Source of the DNA: Sphagnum magellanicum
Lineage: Eukaryota; Streptophyta; Sphagnopsida; Sphagnales; Sphagnaceae
NCBI GenBank assembly: GCA_021904315.1
Contig: CM038916.1
Span: 17,567,897 to 17,631,896, forward strand
Length of the DNA: 64,000 bases
Direction of reading: 5' to 3'
The position numbers and the translations under genes are program-made. Below are positions 10,675 to 23,090 of the stretch, in pieces (the stretch's first letter is position 1; the number at the start of each line of letters is the position of its first letter). A model generated the notes under the pieces. The model searched no databases. It was not told the DNA's origin and saw nothing but the letters and a program-made list of their open reading frames with translations.

Positions 10675-13600
10675 TCACCTTCTGCTTGATGAAAGTTCAG
10701 GATCTTGAAGCTCAGGACATGGTTTAGGTAGAACAAAGGAGGAAGAACCAGCTACTTCTGAGCAATTCCAGCAGGGTGAACCTGGAAGGACATCAAGTGC
10801 AATATTAATGAGGCAAATGTGTCGGAAAGGGGCCTCCTGTAAGCCTAAAAGCTCACCAGCCTGCACGATGTTTTCACCAACCACATTTTGTATCAATATC
10901 CTCTCCACAAGGGGATAGGCGTGGCGATCCCAGTGATCATCTGGGTGCTCTCCAGAAAACCCTGAAAAGACTATGGCCTTCTCTGTGTTGTGCATCTCAA
11001 CTTCTGATATTGAAACATTTGTTATGTAGCCTCCACGACCTGCTGTTGTCTTCATCCTGATGCCTGATTTGGCATTAGATATGACCAAACCTTCTACCTG
11101 CAATCCCCCAGGAGGTTACTCCCTTCATCTTCTCAGGAACAACTACAAGCACATGAAGTAGACCTCACAACTTGTCAAAGGTGATCTCATAGCCTTGGAC
11201 CTTGCATGACACTTTTCTGGCCCTGCAGGAAGCAGAATACATCCATGACATTGCAGAGAAATCTCCACATCAATGCTTTGAAGATAATATGACAATGAGT
11301 GTGGTCATAACCGTATGAGAGTCATCACAAAGTGTAAGCACTTCATGTTCATCACAAACAGCATGAAAGCAGAACATGACCAAATTGCCAAAGTCTCTTC
11401 CATAAGTGAAAATGTTCAATCTACTGGTTTGTATTGAAATGGCAGATAAAAGCTCAATCATTTAGCTTCATTACTGTAAACAAACACAAGGAGGTCGGAA
11501 GAAACTCCTCAGGGATTTCCCAAAGCCAGGCATGGTGAAAACCAACCTTGATATTTGAGACTCCACCAGACATTTCACTTCCAATGGCAAACCCAGCACC
11601 GGTTGGAGCTGATGAGACAACTCGTCGAATCCAAATGTTGGAGCTGGGTGACTTGTATGCTATTCCATACTCATCCCATCCACTTTTTATAGAGATGGCA
11701 TCACCACCTGTGCTGATATTGCAGTCCTCAATACACACATTTGTGCAGGAGTCTGTCATAAGCATTCAGATGATCACAATTTGATAAGAACCTTTGTCTG
11801 CAGATACAAACAGGAGAGCATGACAGTCCTGATACTTCACACTTCTGCAAAGCAGTTAAGGTTGTTGATTGTAGTAGCCTAGAACTGAAAACAAGTCATC
11901 GCAAAGACAGCATCTAACTGTCTTAAAATTGTGCTGATGGAAAACCTATGTATCAAATTATCAAAAGCAAATCACTTGCAAGAAGCTACCAAGAGTATCT
12001 GCTACATACCAGGAACAATCCCATCTGTGTTTGGAGAGTCTCCTGGAGCCCGTATGGTCAAATTCCTAATTGTCAGATTGCTGAAAACACATCCAATGAC
12101 CAAGAAGGAATATCAGGACAGGCAAGTGGTTCTGCTCATGGGGAAACTTCACACAATCGCAGGAAACTAACATATTCAAGGTTGAACAATATCAAAAAAA
12201 TAACATGTCCCAGAAGGATTCTGGCCAACTCAAAAAATCTGGTAAAAACCCAAATTGTAAAAATATACTAATCCATGAATTAACACTCAACCAACAATCA
12301 GCTTATTGATACCAACAATTGCAGTCTTCATGGAGACTGAAAAAGCAATCAGAAAAGAAGGGACTGAGGCAGCTTCAAATTAATCTCAGAGAGCATGCAT
12401 AGCAAAAGCCACTGCTAACACAAGTAACAACTCTTATTGGAGCCAGTAAGTAAGCCTGACAGCCTAGAGCAGCAGACAGAAAAGAAAAAGCTCTACAAAA
12501 TCTGGGTAAGGGTCTATTTGTCAGACTACCTGCAATAGACAGGATGTAATGTCCAGAATGGGGAGTTCAGGAAAGTGAGGTTTGAAATAAGGATGTTTGT
12601 GGAGTTTATCAGCTCCACCAGGTGGCCACGTGTGTAGTCCAGTGTTTGATTGTGCAAGATATCCCACCAGACCCATCCCTGCCCGTCAATGGTCCCATTC
12701 TCACCTGTGAAGGCAGGGCAACAGAAGGCAAAACTGAGCCCCATCCGTACCGCAGCCCACCGCAGAATTCCAAAGTGTGTTAGTTGCAGTTATCCATGCC
12801 AGCTGGGATTTCCAAATTTGTCAGATAAGGCCTCCCCCAACCAGACGTTTCTCCTCTATCAGAATCTAAGATAACTCCATAAAAGAGTTATATCCCCCAC
12901 TTGACAATTGTCATCTCTCTTAGTTGCTGACCGCAACAAGGTCTCTGACTTGATCCTTCTTGGGTATGTAATTAATGAATGATGTCAACTTCCAAGCGCC
13001 TAAACCCTTATCGAGACATCCCTTCCAAATACTCTACAATCATTCACTAGATCCAATCCCTAATTCTCCTCTGGTTTACCACAATGTTATCTTTAGATAG
13101 TGAACAAATTGCCCATGACCACCAGAGCAATAACTTCCATGTCCAATGTCAATCTCTTAAATTTGACTACACTGCATGTCTTATACACAGAACCTTTACC
13201 ACCAATTAGGAACAAATGTTGTACTTCTGTTTGACAGGTAAAAGCTTGTAGACATACTTCAACAGAAATATGGGACCTCCAAGGTCTTACACAAGGTGTG
13301 GGTGACCTGGATTCAAAGTCAACTTCAAATGAGAAGACAGCAACAAACATACGAGGCATTTAAGGGCTTGATACTAGCAATTCAAGCCCCCCCTCTCTTG
13401 TGGTATGCACACATGCCAAGGGAAAATTCAGGGTTTGAGAACAAAGTTTGGAATTCCCCTGATCAGCTTGGTATAGTGTCAGTGATCAAGGGAGGGTTGC
13501 CACAACCTATCTTACAAGCAAAGAAAAGAGTACCATGCCCAACGCACCACCACTGCAAAGTCTACTTACACCCTCAAAATCTGATGGTGTAGTGTGGGAA

Positions 13601-15478
13601 GTAGTCAATACACCACTGGATCAGTGAGCTGAATTTTGTCACCTGTGATAACGACATCGACAAGGTTCTCTCCATGGATAACACTACTGTGTCGTCCACC
13701 TGGAAGCTCACGGCCCCGACCATATGAAGGCAAACCATCAATTACAGGGAATGTCTTTGGATCCTGACATGTGAAAGTTTTTGGACAAGAATCAGAAAAC
13801 ATGACACTTCCATAAAGGTCTTCACACAGACTGTAAGCAATCAATTGAAGACAAGCCCTTCTACTCAACAACACAATTTTGCAGGTGTACTAGTCCACCG
13901 TGGTGAAATATGGCGCCACAACCTCACATTACTCCTTAAGACATTCCTGAGAGTCTCATCAATCATGACATACATAGAATCTCTTTTGAGACAAATGCTA
14001 CATAATCATAAAGGGTCAAAGTTTCTGATTCTTTAACAAAGTGCTTGGTGAGAAGGACAGCAACAAAATCAACAACAATCTGCTAAGAGATGTTGAAGTT
14101 ACAAGTGGCAGTTACATGCAAGGAAGCATCATTGAACTGTTGTTTGCAGAGAGCATTCTTCTTTAGTTTCAGAATGAATGACTGTACTGACAGAAACCAT
14201 CAGCCTGTTGATGCCAACAAGGGAAGCTCACAGGAGCAACTTAGACAGACTTCCATACTGTGGAAATCCTTACAGCTATAACAGGCATTGCTAAAAAACA
14301 TGGACTGTACAATCTGATTGGCATGAATGAGATCACTGATTTTCAACAATATTACACGAACCATCAACAACTTCCTACACACCTGTGGAAAAAATCATCA
14401 GTAGGAGATGCAGCAGACATGCCTGAGATGCTAAAATTGTAGCTCCTTGGTCTAAGTACAAAGTAAGATGGCTGATTAGACTGATGCTTCCTGTAAGCCA
14501 CTGCCCCGGAGGAATGTATAGCTGTGCTCCTCCTTTATCAGCAAATGTGCGCAGATAGAATATTGCATTCTCAAATGCATGAGTGTTCAGGAACTTGCCA
14601 TCACCAATGGCACCAAATTCTGTGATAGAGACAGTGTGTGGCCGGGCCTCTTTGGCCCTAACACCCACCGTACAACTTTCCTACATCAACCAACATCAAT
14701 GCAATTAGAGTAACAGGGGAAGGAACAGCTGGTTGGTGCATCTAGGAGTCCACAGCAATGCAAAAACCTTGATTAACTTATTGGGTTAGCACCTGCCAGA
14801 TCTCTAAAACCTTTCTTCAGCGCACAAAGTATTACCAAGGAACCAGACTTCTTTCATCTAAAATTTCTGATTGGTAAACAAAAGCATTGTAGCCATGCAA
14901 AGTCATATGATTGACTAAGTCTCTCGCCAGACCTCCCCTGTCAAAAATTTCCCACTTTGCAGATGTGTTGAAAGGTGAGCAATTGGACATCTCTAAGTGT
15001 GTCAGGCAAGGGAAGACCTTTCTGCCTGGTTGCAGATGCCTCTGAAAGTCAATCACAGCACCTCTCAAGATGGGAGTGCTGCAAATGGTTTATCTCTGAG
15101 ATCCTCACAACTCCATCTGCACCTTCAGATGCTTGGTTTTAATTGCGAGACATACTCCTCTTTTTTTTCCAGCATGAAGTTTTATCACTCTTGCCCTCAG
15201 ATATTGATCTCGGAATGATTTCATCAAAAAGTGCTGCACTAATTGTATTGCTTTCATAGAGCCAAAACAGAGTAACAAGAATGTTTATTTTACATACTTA
15301 CATTGGTGAGGGACATATCATCCTCGGAATCTGAAATCATCATCAGATCCCTTGCTGAATCCTCTGAAGCATGTCTGTACATCCATTCCTGCCTACCCAT
15401 CACAGGGTTCAGGCAGCTAAGCACCAGCACCAGCACCAGAGTGAGTAAGAAAGCCTGGGGCACCTGGTTGCCCCACAT
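10675..15478 (-). CDS. GH28 polygalacturonase-like (pectin-lyase fold) secreted protein
   Basis: Minus-strand exons, 5' to 3': 15478-15302, 14680-14423, 13763-13643, 12704-12530, 12080-12010, 11752-11547, 11097-10675. They total 1431 nt, one frame, 476 residues, stop TGA. The N-terminus is a typical signal peptide (AFLLTLVLVLVL core), so the product should enter the secretory pathway and reach the cell wall. Family blocks in order: SITEFGAIGDG, GGAQLYIPPGQWLTGS, LPSYGRGRE, NGTIDGQGWVWW, NTDGIVPDSCTN, KSGWDEYGIAY, AIGSEMSGGV, GIRMKTTAGRGG, PCWNCSEV. Plant GH28 enzymes hydrolyse homogalacturonan. Here the usual GDD motif reads GGD (codons 11708-11700), losing one catalytic aspartate, and RIK is RMK. 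The third intron has a canonical donor and acceptor, but the second (14422-13764) starts with GC. ATG 15478 was chosen because it places the signal peptide first; an in-frame ATG at 15724 would bury it. Confidence 0.9.
13764..14422 (-). other. GC-AG intron in the GH28 gene
   Basis: The upstream exon ends ...TLYLDQGATILASQ at cag|gcatgt and the next begins gatccaaag after atgtcag. Joining them restores the family order ILASQ-DPKTFPVIDGLPSYGRGR in frame. The nearest GT donor downstream (cacag|gtgtgt, about 14382) would shift the frame. Confidence 0.75.
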
Positions 15479-18200
15479 CTCCAACCTGCCTCCTTGATGA
15501 AATAGCAACCTCTTCCTAACATACAGAATGCTTCTCCCTCCAGAAACCTGCCCTATCCTAACCCTGACACGAGTTCCAGTCCCCCCTTTTGCTTCTATGT
15601 TCTGTGGTTTCTGAGTGGAAGAGTCATGGAAGCTAGACTGTGTGCCTTTGGTCAGAGAGGAGCCAACACACCGAGAAAGGAGTGACAAGTGGACGTAGAG
15701 TATGAGCAACTCCACCTGCAACACAAAAAGTTGCTTCTCTCAGATACTGCTAATCCTCCCATCTTCATTCTTGCTCTGTGCGCCAATGGTCCATTGCACT
15801 AACGAGGTCATCTGTTTCCAGTAACTCTGCCAAGCAAGAACGAAGCAATGTCTTACAAGCTCAAAGCACTAAAATCGTCGCAAATCCTCAGGAAGCAAAA
15901 CCTCTCGATCCTCCAAGTGACAGCGCATGCCCGCATATAAAAGCAAATCAAATTTTTAAGTGAGAAGAAGAAGAAGGCTTTTCTATTCAAGCGAAGGATC
16001 AACTCGGGACTTTCGCCGCAATCCTGGGGGGGGGGGGGGGGGGGGGGGGGAAAGGCCAAGAAGCCAGCGGAAAAACTCCAATCTTTCTCACAAACTCCAA
16101 AACGGGGTTTTCTACATACTTCCACTGCTCGTCCAGTTTGGCTCCTGCTTTCCTACAATCTGCAGAAGAGATTTCTAAGATGGATGTCAGACCCCTCCAA
16201 GGTCTGATCCACTGGAGCAACAAAATGTACCAAAACAGTGATCGCGAATAGCCTCTCTTCAAGCCTTCAATCCTCCTCCTCTTCCCGCATCCATAGTTCC
16301 AATACGCTGCTTTCGCAAGACCCTCCCCTCTTATGAGACAATGTACAAAAGCTATAGGACAAGGGCTTGCCGAGTTGAGTCGGGGGTGTACGAGAAGGTA
16401 GTAGAGGGGACAGTCAAAGTCGCAAGAGCAGTAGTCCAAGGCAGGGGGTTCAGTGTGACAGAAGTAGAAGAAGAAAGGGAATGGTGGAGGAGGAGGCCCC
16501 TCGCATCGGTGGCGAGAGAGCCACGGACATCACTCTCCTTCTGTTGCCGACTGGCGCTTCTTCTGGGCCCTGCCCAGCTGTTGTTGATGGGGCTACAGAA
16601 AGAAGTGGCAGCAGGACAGACCAGCAGCTGCAGCAGCACAATTACAATAGATCTTACAGAGCGCATCAAAACCAGCAGATGTGCCAGAAGAGCTTATTTC
16701 TCTCCTCACCATCGTTCATTCATTCATTCCTTCTCTCCCTCCTTCCCTCCCTCCCTCCCGCGCCCTCCTCTCTCCCCGTCAGTTTTTGTTTTTGTTTTTT
16801 TGTCTTTCCAAAAAAAAAAATCTTCCCTGTTCCTTCTTTCTCCCTCCTCCTAAAAGACCCACTTTCGAAAGTAAAACCACCGGCGCGGTCAAAAAATCCG
16901 GCTTCAGATTTTCTTACTGCCTGCCTGCCTTACGGAGGCCTTACTCCCAAGACATCCATCGCCTCCTGCACATAAAACGACAAACCTTAACTTCCTCCGC
17001 TAAAACATTCCCAAACACACACAGTCTGCATTGCTATAAATATATCTTCTCATGATTTCCAAACTCCTCCACTTGCAAATTCTTTGCCTTCTTTTTTTTC
17101 CTTCCTTCCTCCCTCCTTTTTTCTCTAATAACTAACACACATATTGAAGCAAGATGACCCATCTCTTCCGCTTATTCAATTGAAGCCTTTCCACCCCTGC
17201 CCCCACAAAAAAAAAACACCTTGCAAACAAGCTGACAACGGGCTCTCCTTTCACTAAACCGACACGAGTACTTACAGAACCTAATCATCTCAAATTTGCA
17301 TTACGGCTCGCAGACAACAATTTGGTCCTCCTCGTCTTCCCTCCTCCCCCTTCGCCCCTCCCTCGAAGGACCCGCTGAATAAAACACCCAGAAAAAAGGT
17401 CTCCTCCCCCCAACCCGGGCCACTATTCCAGACAAATATTCACGCTCTTGTTTTCCCTGATAGATGCCACTTTTTTCTTCCCATGTGGGCCCCAGTGACT
17501 GACACAGACTGTTCACTCCTGACACACACAACACCTTCTCAATCCTTCGCTGGCCATCACCAAAACCGTGTACAACAATTCTTTTACACAGCCTACAACT
17601 TACCTTCTGACACGATGAACTTCAGCTCCGACCTACCTACAGATTTGTTTTCCCTTTTCTTTACCACAGTCCACCACCCTCTCTCCTCCCTCCGTCCCTC
17701 CCTCTCTCTCTCTCTCTCTCTCATCTCCCCCTTTTTCCTTTTGGCCCCGAAGCACAGACCCAAAAATAAATAAAATCGACGGAGTCTGAGCAGCAAAACC
17801 TACAGTACAAAAAACAGAGAACCTGCTGCAAATATCACAGCCCATCTTTTCTCGCTCGCCACCCCCATTTGGCGCTCCAAATCCTTTTTTTCCTTTTTTC
17901 TCTCTCTCTCTCTTCCTTCTTTCCGCCTCTCAGGGAGGCGAGTTCCAGGGGGCAAAAGGAATTTTTAAAAACCCCAATTATTGCCAGGAAAACAAGGAAA
18001 AGCTCCACTTCTTCTTCTCTCTCTCTCTGACACCCACCCAGTTCCGCAATAAAACAGCCTCATAATTTGCGGCAATAGCCTACATCAACAACGAATTCGC
18101 TTCGCTTGGCTGCTAATTTTCTGCGCGGTGAAAACAAACGCCCATAATAAGCTTCACACCGTCATCTAGGTATTGGTCGGCGAATCAATCCCAGCTTCCC
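15479..18200 (-). promoter_or_regulatory. CT/GA-rich upstream region of the GH28 gene
   Basis: On the minus strand the leader probably has an intron ending at tgtgttgcag (acceptor near 15718). Further upstream lie a run of 25 G (16026-16050), pyrimidine-rich blocks (16680-16860, 17090-17130), a CT dinucleotide run near 17701-17722 and another near 17898-17914. GA/CT repeats are common in plant promoters and are known binding sites for BASIC PENTACYSTEINE-type factors. Several 60-170 codon open frames here arise from low-complexity sequence and have no protein-like features. Confidence 0.5.
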
Positions 18201-18269
18201 TGTGTTAATTATGCAGGCTATTAGGCTACCACTAGCTGCGCGGGCAGAGGTTCCAGGCCTACGCGGCAT

Positions 18270-18640
18270 GAGTTTCCTTTATTTAGGAAAGAATTGGAGG
18301 GTACATGACACCTGCCTAGGTACCTAAGTATCTGGGCCCATAGGATGACGGTAGGCATCCTAAGGGCAATTAAAAAAGAAAATAGAAAGTTTAGCCAGCC
18401 CGACTTTGCGGGACCCTGAGGAGGGCTATGAACCCAACTAATATTTGTACCCCCACCATCTGTTCCCTCTGCACCTACGCTGCATGATTATCACTTTCTT
18501 TATTTAGCAAAGAAAGGAAGGGTACCTACGACTTGCCTACCTCATATATGGGGTCCTTACATAGCATCATCCTAAGGGCAATTTTAAAAGTTTAGCCAGA
18601 GTTTGTGGGACCCTGTGGAATCCAGAGCCTCTTCTTCCCT
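18270..18640 (+). repeat. Diverged direct repeat pair
   Basis: Two blocks, about 18270-18415 and 18485-18622, share the same order of words: 'ctttatttag.aaag', 'gggtac', 'catcctaagggcaatt', 'agtttagccag', 'gggaccctg'. No coding potential is seen. The origin is unknown. Confidence 0.55.
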
Positions 18641-19058
18641 ATTATATATATCACAGGAAATGATAAATTGTTAAGAGTCCAGAAAAAAGTAATTAAATTT
18701 GACTACTGTCATGTGACAGGCTGCTGACATGAAAGCTCGCCAACCTTGCAGGTAACTGGCTCATCAAAACGCATTTGCCTTTCCAAGGAACAATAATGAA
18801 TGCCAGATGGATGAAATAATAGAATCAATAGGTTGGAGTCTGGAGTCTGGAACTACTTATAGAATACATCTTATTGTTAGAATGGCATCAAAAACACATC
18901 ATATGGTGCAAATGAAGATATTAACTGGCGGAGGAAGACGAGGGGAGGTAAGTAGAATCAATACTACATCCCCTAAAACATAGCCTCCGCAGAAGCAGAA
19001 GATGATGCTCACAACAAGAATCATTCACCTGGTTCTTTATGGTGTATGTTCAAGCCAG

Positions 19059-19413
19059 TGTGAACCAGCACCCACTCGCTCACCATGGATGTGAATGGTG
19101 TGCAGACAGGATACACTTTTTATGTTGTGTTCCTGTCCCATAGCTAACACAGTGGTTGGCACTGGGTTAGCTATGTACTAACTGCGAACCCACATGCACC
19201 TACCTATTAGTAACCAACCACTTACATTCCCTCCATCACACTTACCCACTTATATAGGTCGTCACTTAGGTAGTGTGTGTGTGTGTGTGTGTGGGGTGGT
19301 GGAGGGAGTGGTTACCAAGGTGCACGATGTTAGGGATTGGTTACCAAGGTGGAACCACAACTGAATCATATTGGGTTTCTAATGGATGGTGCACTGATGG
19401 ATGCTGGGTCACA
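19059..19413. mobile_element. TIR repeat with ACCTA-rich interior
   Basis: The left end (19059-19086, tgtgaaccagcacccact...) and right end (19386-19413, ...gatgctgggtcaca) form an imperfect inverted repeat of about 28 bp. The interior carries 'accta' runs, a GT dinucleotide run (about 19273-19293) and two 'ttaccaaggt' words. Related copies lie at 888-1560, 56820-57215 and 58550-58900. It is non-coding and MITE-like; no target duplication was found. Confidence 0.6.
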
Positions 19414-19719
19414 TAATCACTACATAATGGGGACATTTTAGCCTTTGTCGAAGGACAAGACCCATCCTAAAATCATATTGCCGAATACATTTAGACTCTA
19501 GGGTAATTGGCACTCAATAGAAACTACCCTGCAGAAAAGGAAACTACAAACTACCCAAAATGTTTTCAGATGCACTCTACATTTGAACTCCAAACCAGCC
19601 TCTTGTTTTTGCAAGAAATTTTGCAATGTTTTGAAATTTAGGAAATTTTATCTTGCACATTCAATATTTTTTTAAGTAATTCGAAAAATTCAAAAAGATT
19701 ATTTTAAAATTCCCAGATT

Positions 19720-19820
19720 TTATACACAGTTCAAGTTGGTAGTCAAAAAAATATAAGTAAGTAGCCAATAAAATTCATTTTGGTTCCTTTTTTTTGGCTA
19801 CCAACTTGAACTGTGTATAA
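19720..19820. repeat. Perfect-stem inverted repeat (32-bp arms)
   Basis: Arms at 19720-19751 and 19789-19820 are reverse complements with one mismatch, separated by 37 bp. An RNA from either strand would fold into a long hairpin. It could be a tiny foldback element or a small-RNA precursor; nothing identifies a product. Confidence 0.7.
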
Positions 19821-19829
19821 CTAATACAT

Positions 19830-21000
19830 TCACTTTAGATCTACAACAACTTAACACTAGAAGAAGATTGAACCTCATGTACACAACTAGGAGATATGCA
19901 AACAAACCTATATAACATACCTAATAACTTAGAAATAATTAAAAGATTGAAGTACTTTAGACTTAAAACACTAGAAGTAAGTAAGGGGAGGCAAATTGGA
20001 TATTCCACTTATTTCAAAGACCATGTCTAATTTTATCCATCTCATTCTGCCTTGTTTTATTTTGTTCACATGCAATTTTGGCTCATATGAGTTTTCAATC
20101 TTATGTTAAGGGATATAAATTGTTATGGATAAAGTAAGATGAGATAATCTGAAGTGCAATTTTTTGTTTGTTATAAAACTAAGTCAAATTAATTTAAGTC
20201 ATGGCATGGATCTCGTGTAGTTTTACAAAGCATATTTTGTCTGCCACATAAGGGGGGGGAGGGAGGGGGGGGGTGACTTTCTCCATTCATTTGATACGTT
20301 CAAATTTGTTTTATGTGGCTGTTGACAGCTCATATCTTACTTTGTACCCAATTTTCACACTGGTTCAGAGTTAGCTTAACTGAGAGGGTCTTCTTCTTCC
20401 ACTAGGCTACTTACTACCTACACAGACTGCTGCTGGTGCCTATGCTACTTCATTGAGAGGCAGAATGGCCACTTGTGCTGAGTCGCATTAAGTTATAAGT
20501 ATTATTGATTCTGCTTCTAGACCCTTTTACATGGAGAGCTGGTGGTATCATGGTACATGCCCAATTATGCCAGGTGCTCTCTCCTTCATTACGCTTGTCC
20601 TCCTCAAGTGAAAAACCTGGCAGTGACAGAGTGTTTTTTTTTGGGGGGTGAAATTTCGGCAAATTTCGACCTGAGGAATATGATTTCGACCTATACAACG
20701 GATTTTCCATGAAAAAAAAATGGCCCAAATTCGCCAGATTCTTATGCTAAGCTCCAATAGGTAGCCAATAATATTTTTTTTCGACTTTGATATTTATACT
20801 ATAGCCAAATCTGGCAAAATCGTCTTACGGATGATCGCCCCTTCAGCTACATCAGAAAATTTATAAAAATAAAAATAAAGATACCACCCTGCCTGGCACA
20901 GCCTCACCAGCAACAGCGGCTTCCCTAGATACACACTACATTGTACAACTGGCTACTGTTTCCTCTGAAAGCCACTAGATTTCGGTTTTTGAGGTTCAGG
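19830..21000. other. Intergenic, no gene seen
   Basis: AT-rich DNA with a G-run cluster at 20252-20273. Open frames on the minus strand near 20450-20757 have no recognisable motifs. Confidence 0.4.
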
Positions 21001-21010
21001 GTTTTTCTTA

Positions 21011-21539
21011 TTGGTGCAAAGTGGATGATATGCCAATCTTTGTGTCTAATTTTATTTTATTTTTGCTTTCCCCCTTTTATGAGCAAGTTTGTGAGGTGAA
21101 CTCAACTCCTGTCACATGTTCTGATTTTTTTTAATATTTTTTTTAGTCAGAAATTAGTGCAGGGGGGCCAAGGATGGTTCATATGGGAATGTTCTTGTGG
21201 TGGGTATTGACTATGGATTAATCATGGCCTACCCAATTAAGGTTATGAACCACCCAATTTTTTTGTGGGATTTCTTTAATAAAAACGAATTTTCCTTTTT
21301 TTGTTTGCACCTTTCTCTCTTTCCCGCAAGTGTCACTATATTCCAATGCGTCATGTTTCACATGCTCAAAAAGTGTGGGACGAATCTTTTCTTCTGTTTT
21401 TTTGCATGTGGTTTTGGGACAAAATCCCTCTGTCATGAAACTTGAATTGGGAACTGTGATGGTGAATCCAAGCACAACCAAAAAGGTATGGTTGGGAAGT
21501 CATCTTTTTGTTTCAAATGAAGAAATTGGGTTTCAAATC

Positions 21540-21570
<31 letters not shown>

Positions 21571-21613
21571 GGGTTTTTAAAAAAAGATTGGCATATCATC
21601 CACTTTGCACCAA
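21011..21613. mobile_element. 603-bp element bounded by a perfect 31-bp inverted repeat
   Basis: The left arm 21011-21041 (ttggtgcaaagtggatgata...) is the exact reverse complement of 21583-21613. The interior holds a 29-T tract (about 21542-21570) and no convincing gene. Long perfect arms suggest a recent non-autonomous TIR element. No target duplication is obvious at either side, so a simple foldback duplication is possible. Confidence 0.65.
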
Positions 21614-21619
21614 TGAGGA

Positions 21620-22560
21620 TTTTCATTCCAATCGATTCAATTTAGTTGAAGACAACGTAGACTTGGCGGGTACGGGGGCAGGGAGAGTGAGGCTTAGGGT
21701 TGTGGACAAATGTCATAATGACTGTTGGCCAGCAGTTAGTGAGAAATGAAACGGTTATTAACCAGGGTTTTGGTACGAGATAAACCTACTTCAAGATTTC
21801 GAAATTGGGATACCCAATCAAAACCTTACCTGGTCCTTTGTTAAAATTTTAGATAATGCGCAATATCCTTTTGGCACGGGGCAGGGTAGTATATTCAGGA
21901 AAAGTAATACCCTATTTATGTCCCTTTGATGAAATCACCTATGTCAATTAATCATACTTATCTGCATCCAAAAACTTTTTCCTTTTTAATCCATTTCTTC
22001 ATCCTTTTTTTTAAAAATCCATTTAGGTTTTCGTTTTTCACCTAAAATCCCAAAGCTTGTGAATAGACTTCACAAAAGTATGCTTCCACTCTTGGCTTTT
22101 TATTCAAAGAGATTCTTTCTTCAATGGCCACCATCTAAAGATACACTTGTTTGTATGCTTGAATTACTTGGCATGATAGTTTTCAACACCTAGAATAGTA
22201 TAGAATGTTTACGTGTTTGACATCTTAGTTGGAGCCATTGTTCTCCACTTTGATTGTGCTTTAAATAACAAGTTCTCAATAACCAAAACCCAAATTTCTC
22301 CTGTTGACTGCATTTGTGTGCTTGAGTTCATGTAGGGTAACTAGTGAAATTCTTTTTTCTCAAGCTTTATGTTCAAATGGTAAAATTTGCAACACATTTT
22401 GTAGATGAAAGGTTTATGCAACTTTTTGACAATGATGTTGTTGATGATATGGCCATGGGGTTAGCCATTCAATATCAAGATTAGTGCTTGTTTCCATTTC
22501 AACACATAACACACAAACTAGTTTTAAAACATCATAATCTCAGGCATTGTAAACCCAAAG
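21620..22560. other. Intergenic, no gene seen
   Basis: AT-rich DNA with short scattered open frames. Nothing recognisable. Confidence 0.4.
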
Positions 22561-22574
22561 CCATGGGTCTTTGT

Positions 22575-23090
22575 TGTTTGCTACCATATCAACACCTACA
22601 CTATCATTGTCCACACATTCATAAACTAAATAACATAAAATCACTCTAAATGGCACATCGCCTCCAAATCAAAACATGACTCACTTACAAAACCCACGTG
22701 ATTTCAAGCCCAAAACATACAATAGAATTCACACCACAATGTGGCACAATTGAATTTGATAAAACACAAACAAACCTTTAACAACAAACTTGTATGGTGT
22801 TTCAAAAATTCAAATCCCCAAAAAGTGATTTGAGAACACACAACTTGAGATTATATTCCAAACTCAAAATAACTCAAACCCCATTCACACTTGAACAAGT
22901 TCCAACATAAACACAATTAATTACATTAACTCAATTTAACATTGACATATTTTTAATTGGGTAGTTAAATTAACCCTATTGACAATTGTCATGCACTACC
23001 ATATCAACACCTATAATTATTGTTATATGCACACGTATAAATTAAATAACATAAAATCACCTTAAATGATACATCACTTCCAAACCGCCC
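22575..23090 (+). repeat. Direct repeat pair of about 95 bp
   Basis: Blocks starting near 22581 and 22996 share 'ctaccatatcaacaccta', 'aaataacataaaatcac', 'aaatg.acatc.c.tccaaa' in the same order. Confidence 0.6.

Noticed and set aside
14832..15068. 78-codon minus-strand frame inside the first GH28 intron
   Set aside because: Joining the exons directly across it (SLTN then ESCTVGVRAKE) keeps frame and family order; the frame has no GH28 similarity.
15479..15724. N-terminal extension of the GH28 protein from ATG 15724
   Set aside because: It would place the signal peptide about 80 residues inside the protein, and an acceptor-like tgttgcag near 15718 suggests that this is 5' leader.
16341..17055. 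Open frames of 124-170 codons on both strands in the CT-rich region
   Set aside because: They come from pyrimidine/purine-biased low-complexity DNA that rarely contains stops; the translations are Ser/Pro/Leu/Arg runs with no domain, and the region fits the GH28 promoter.
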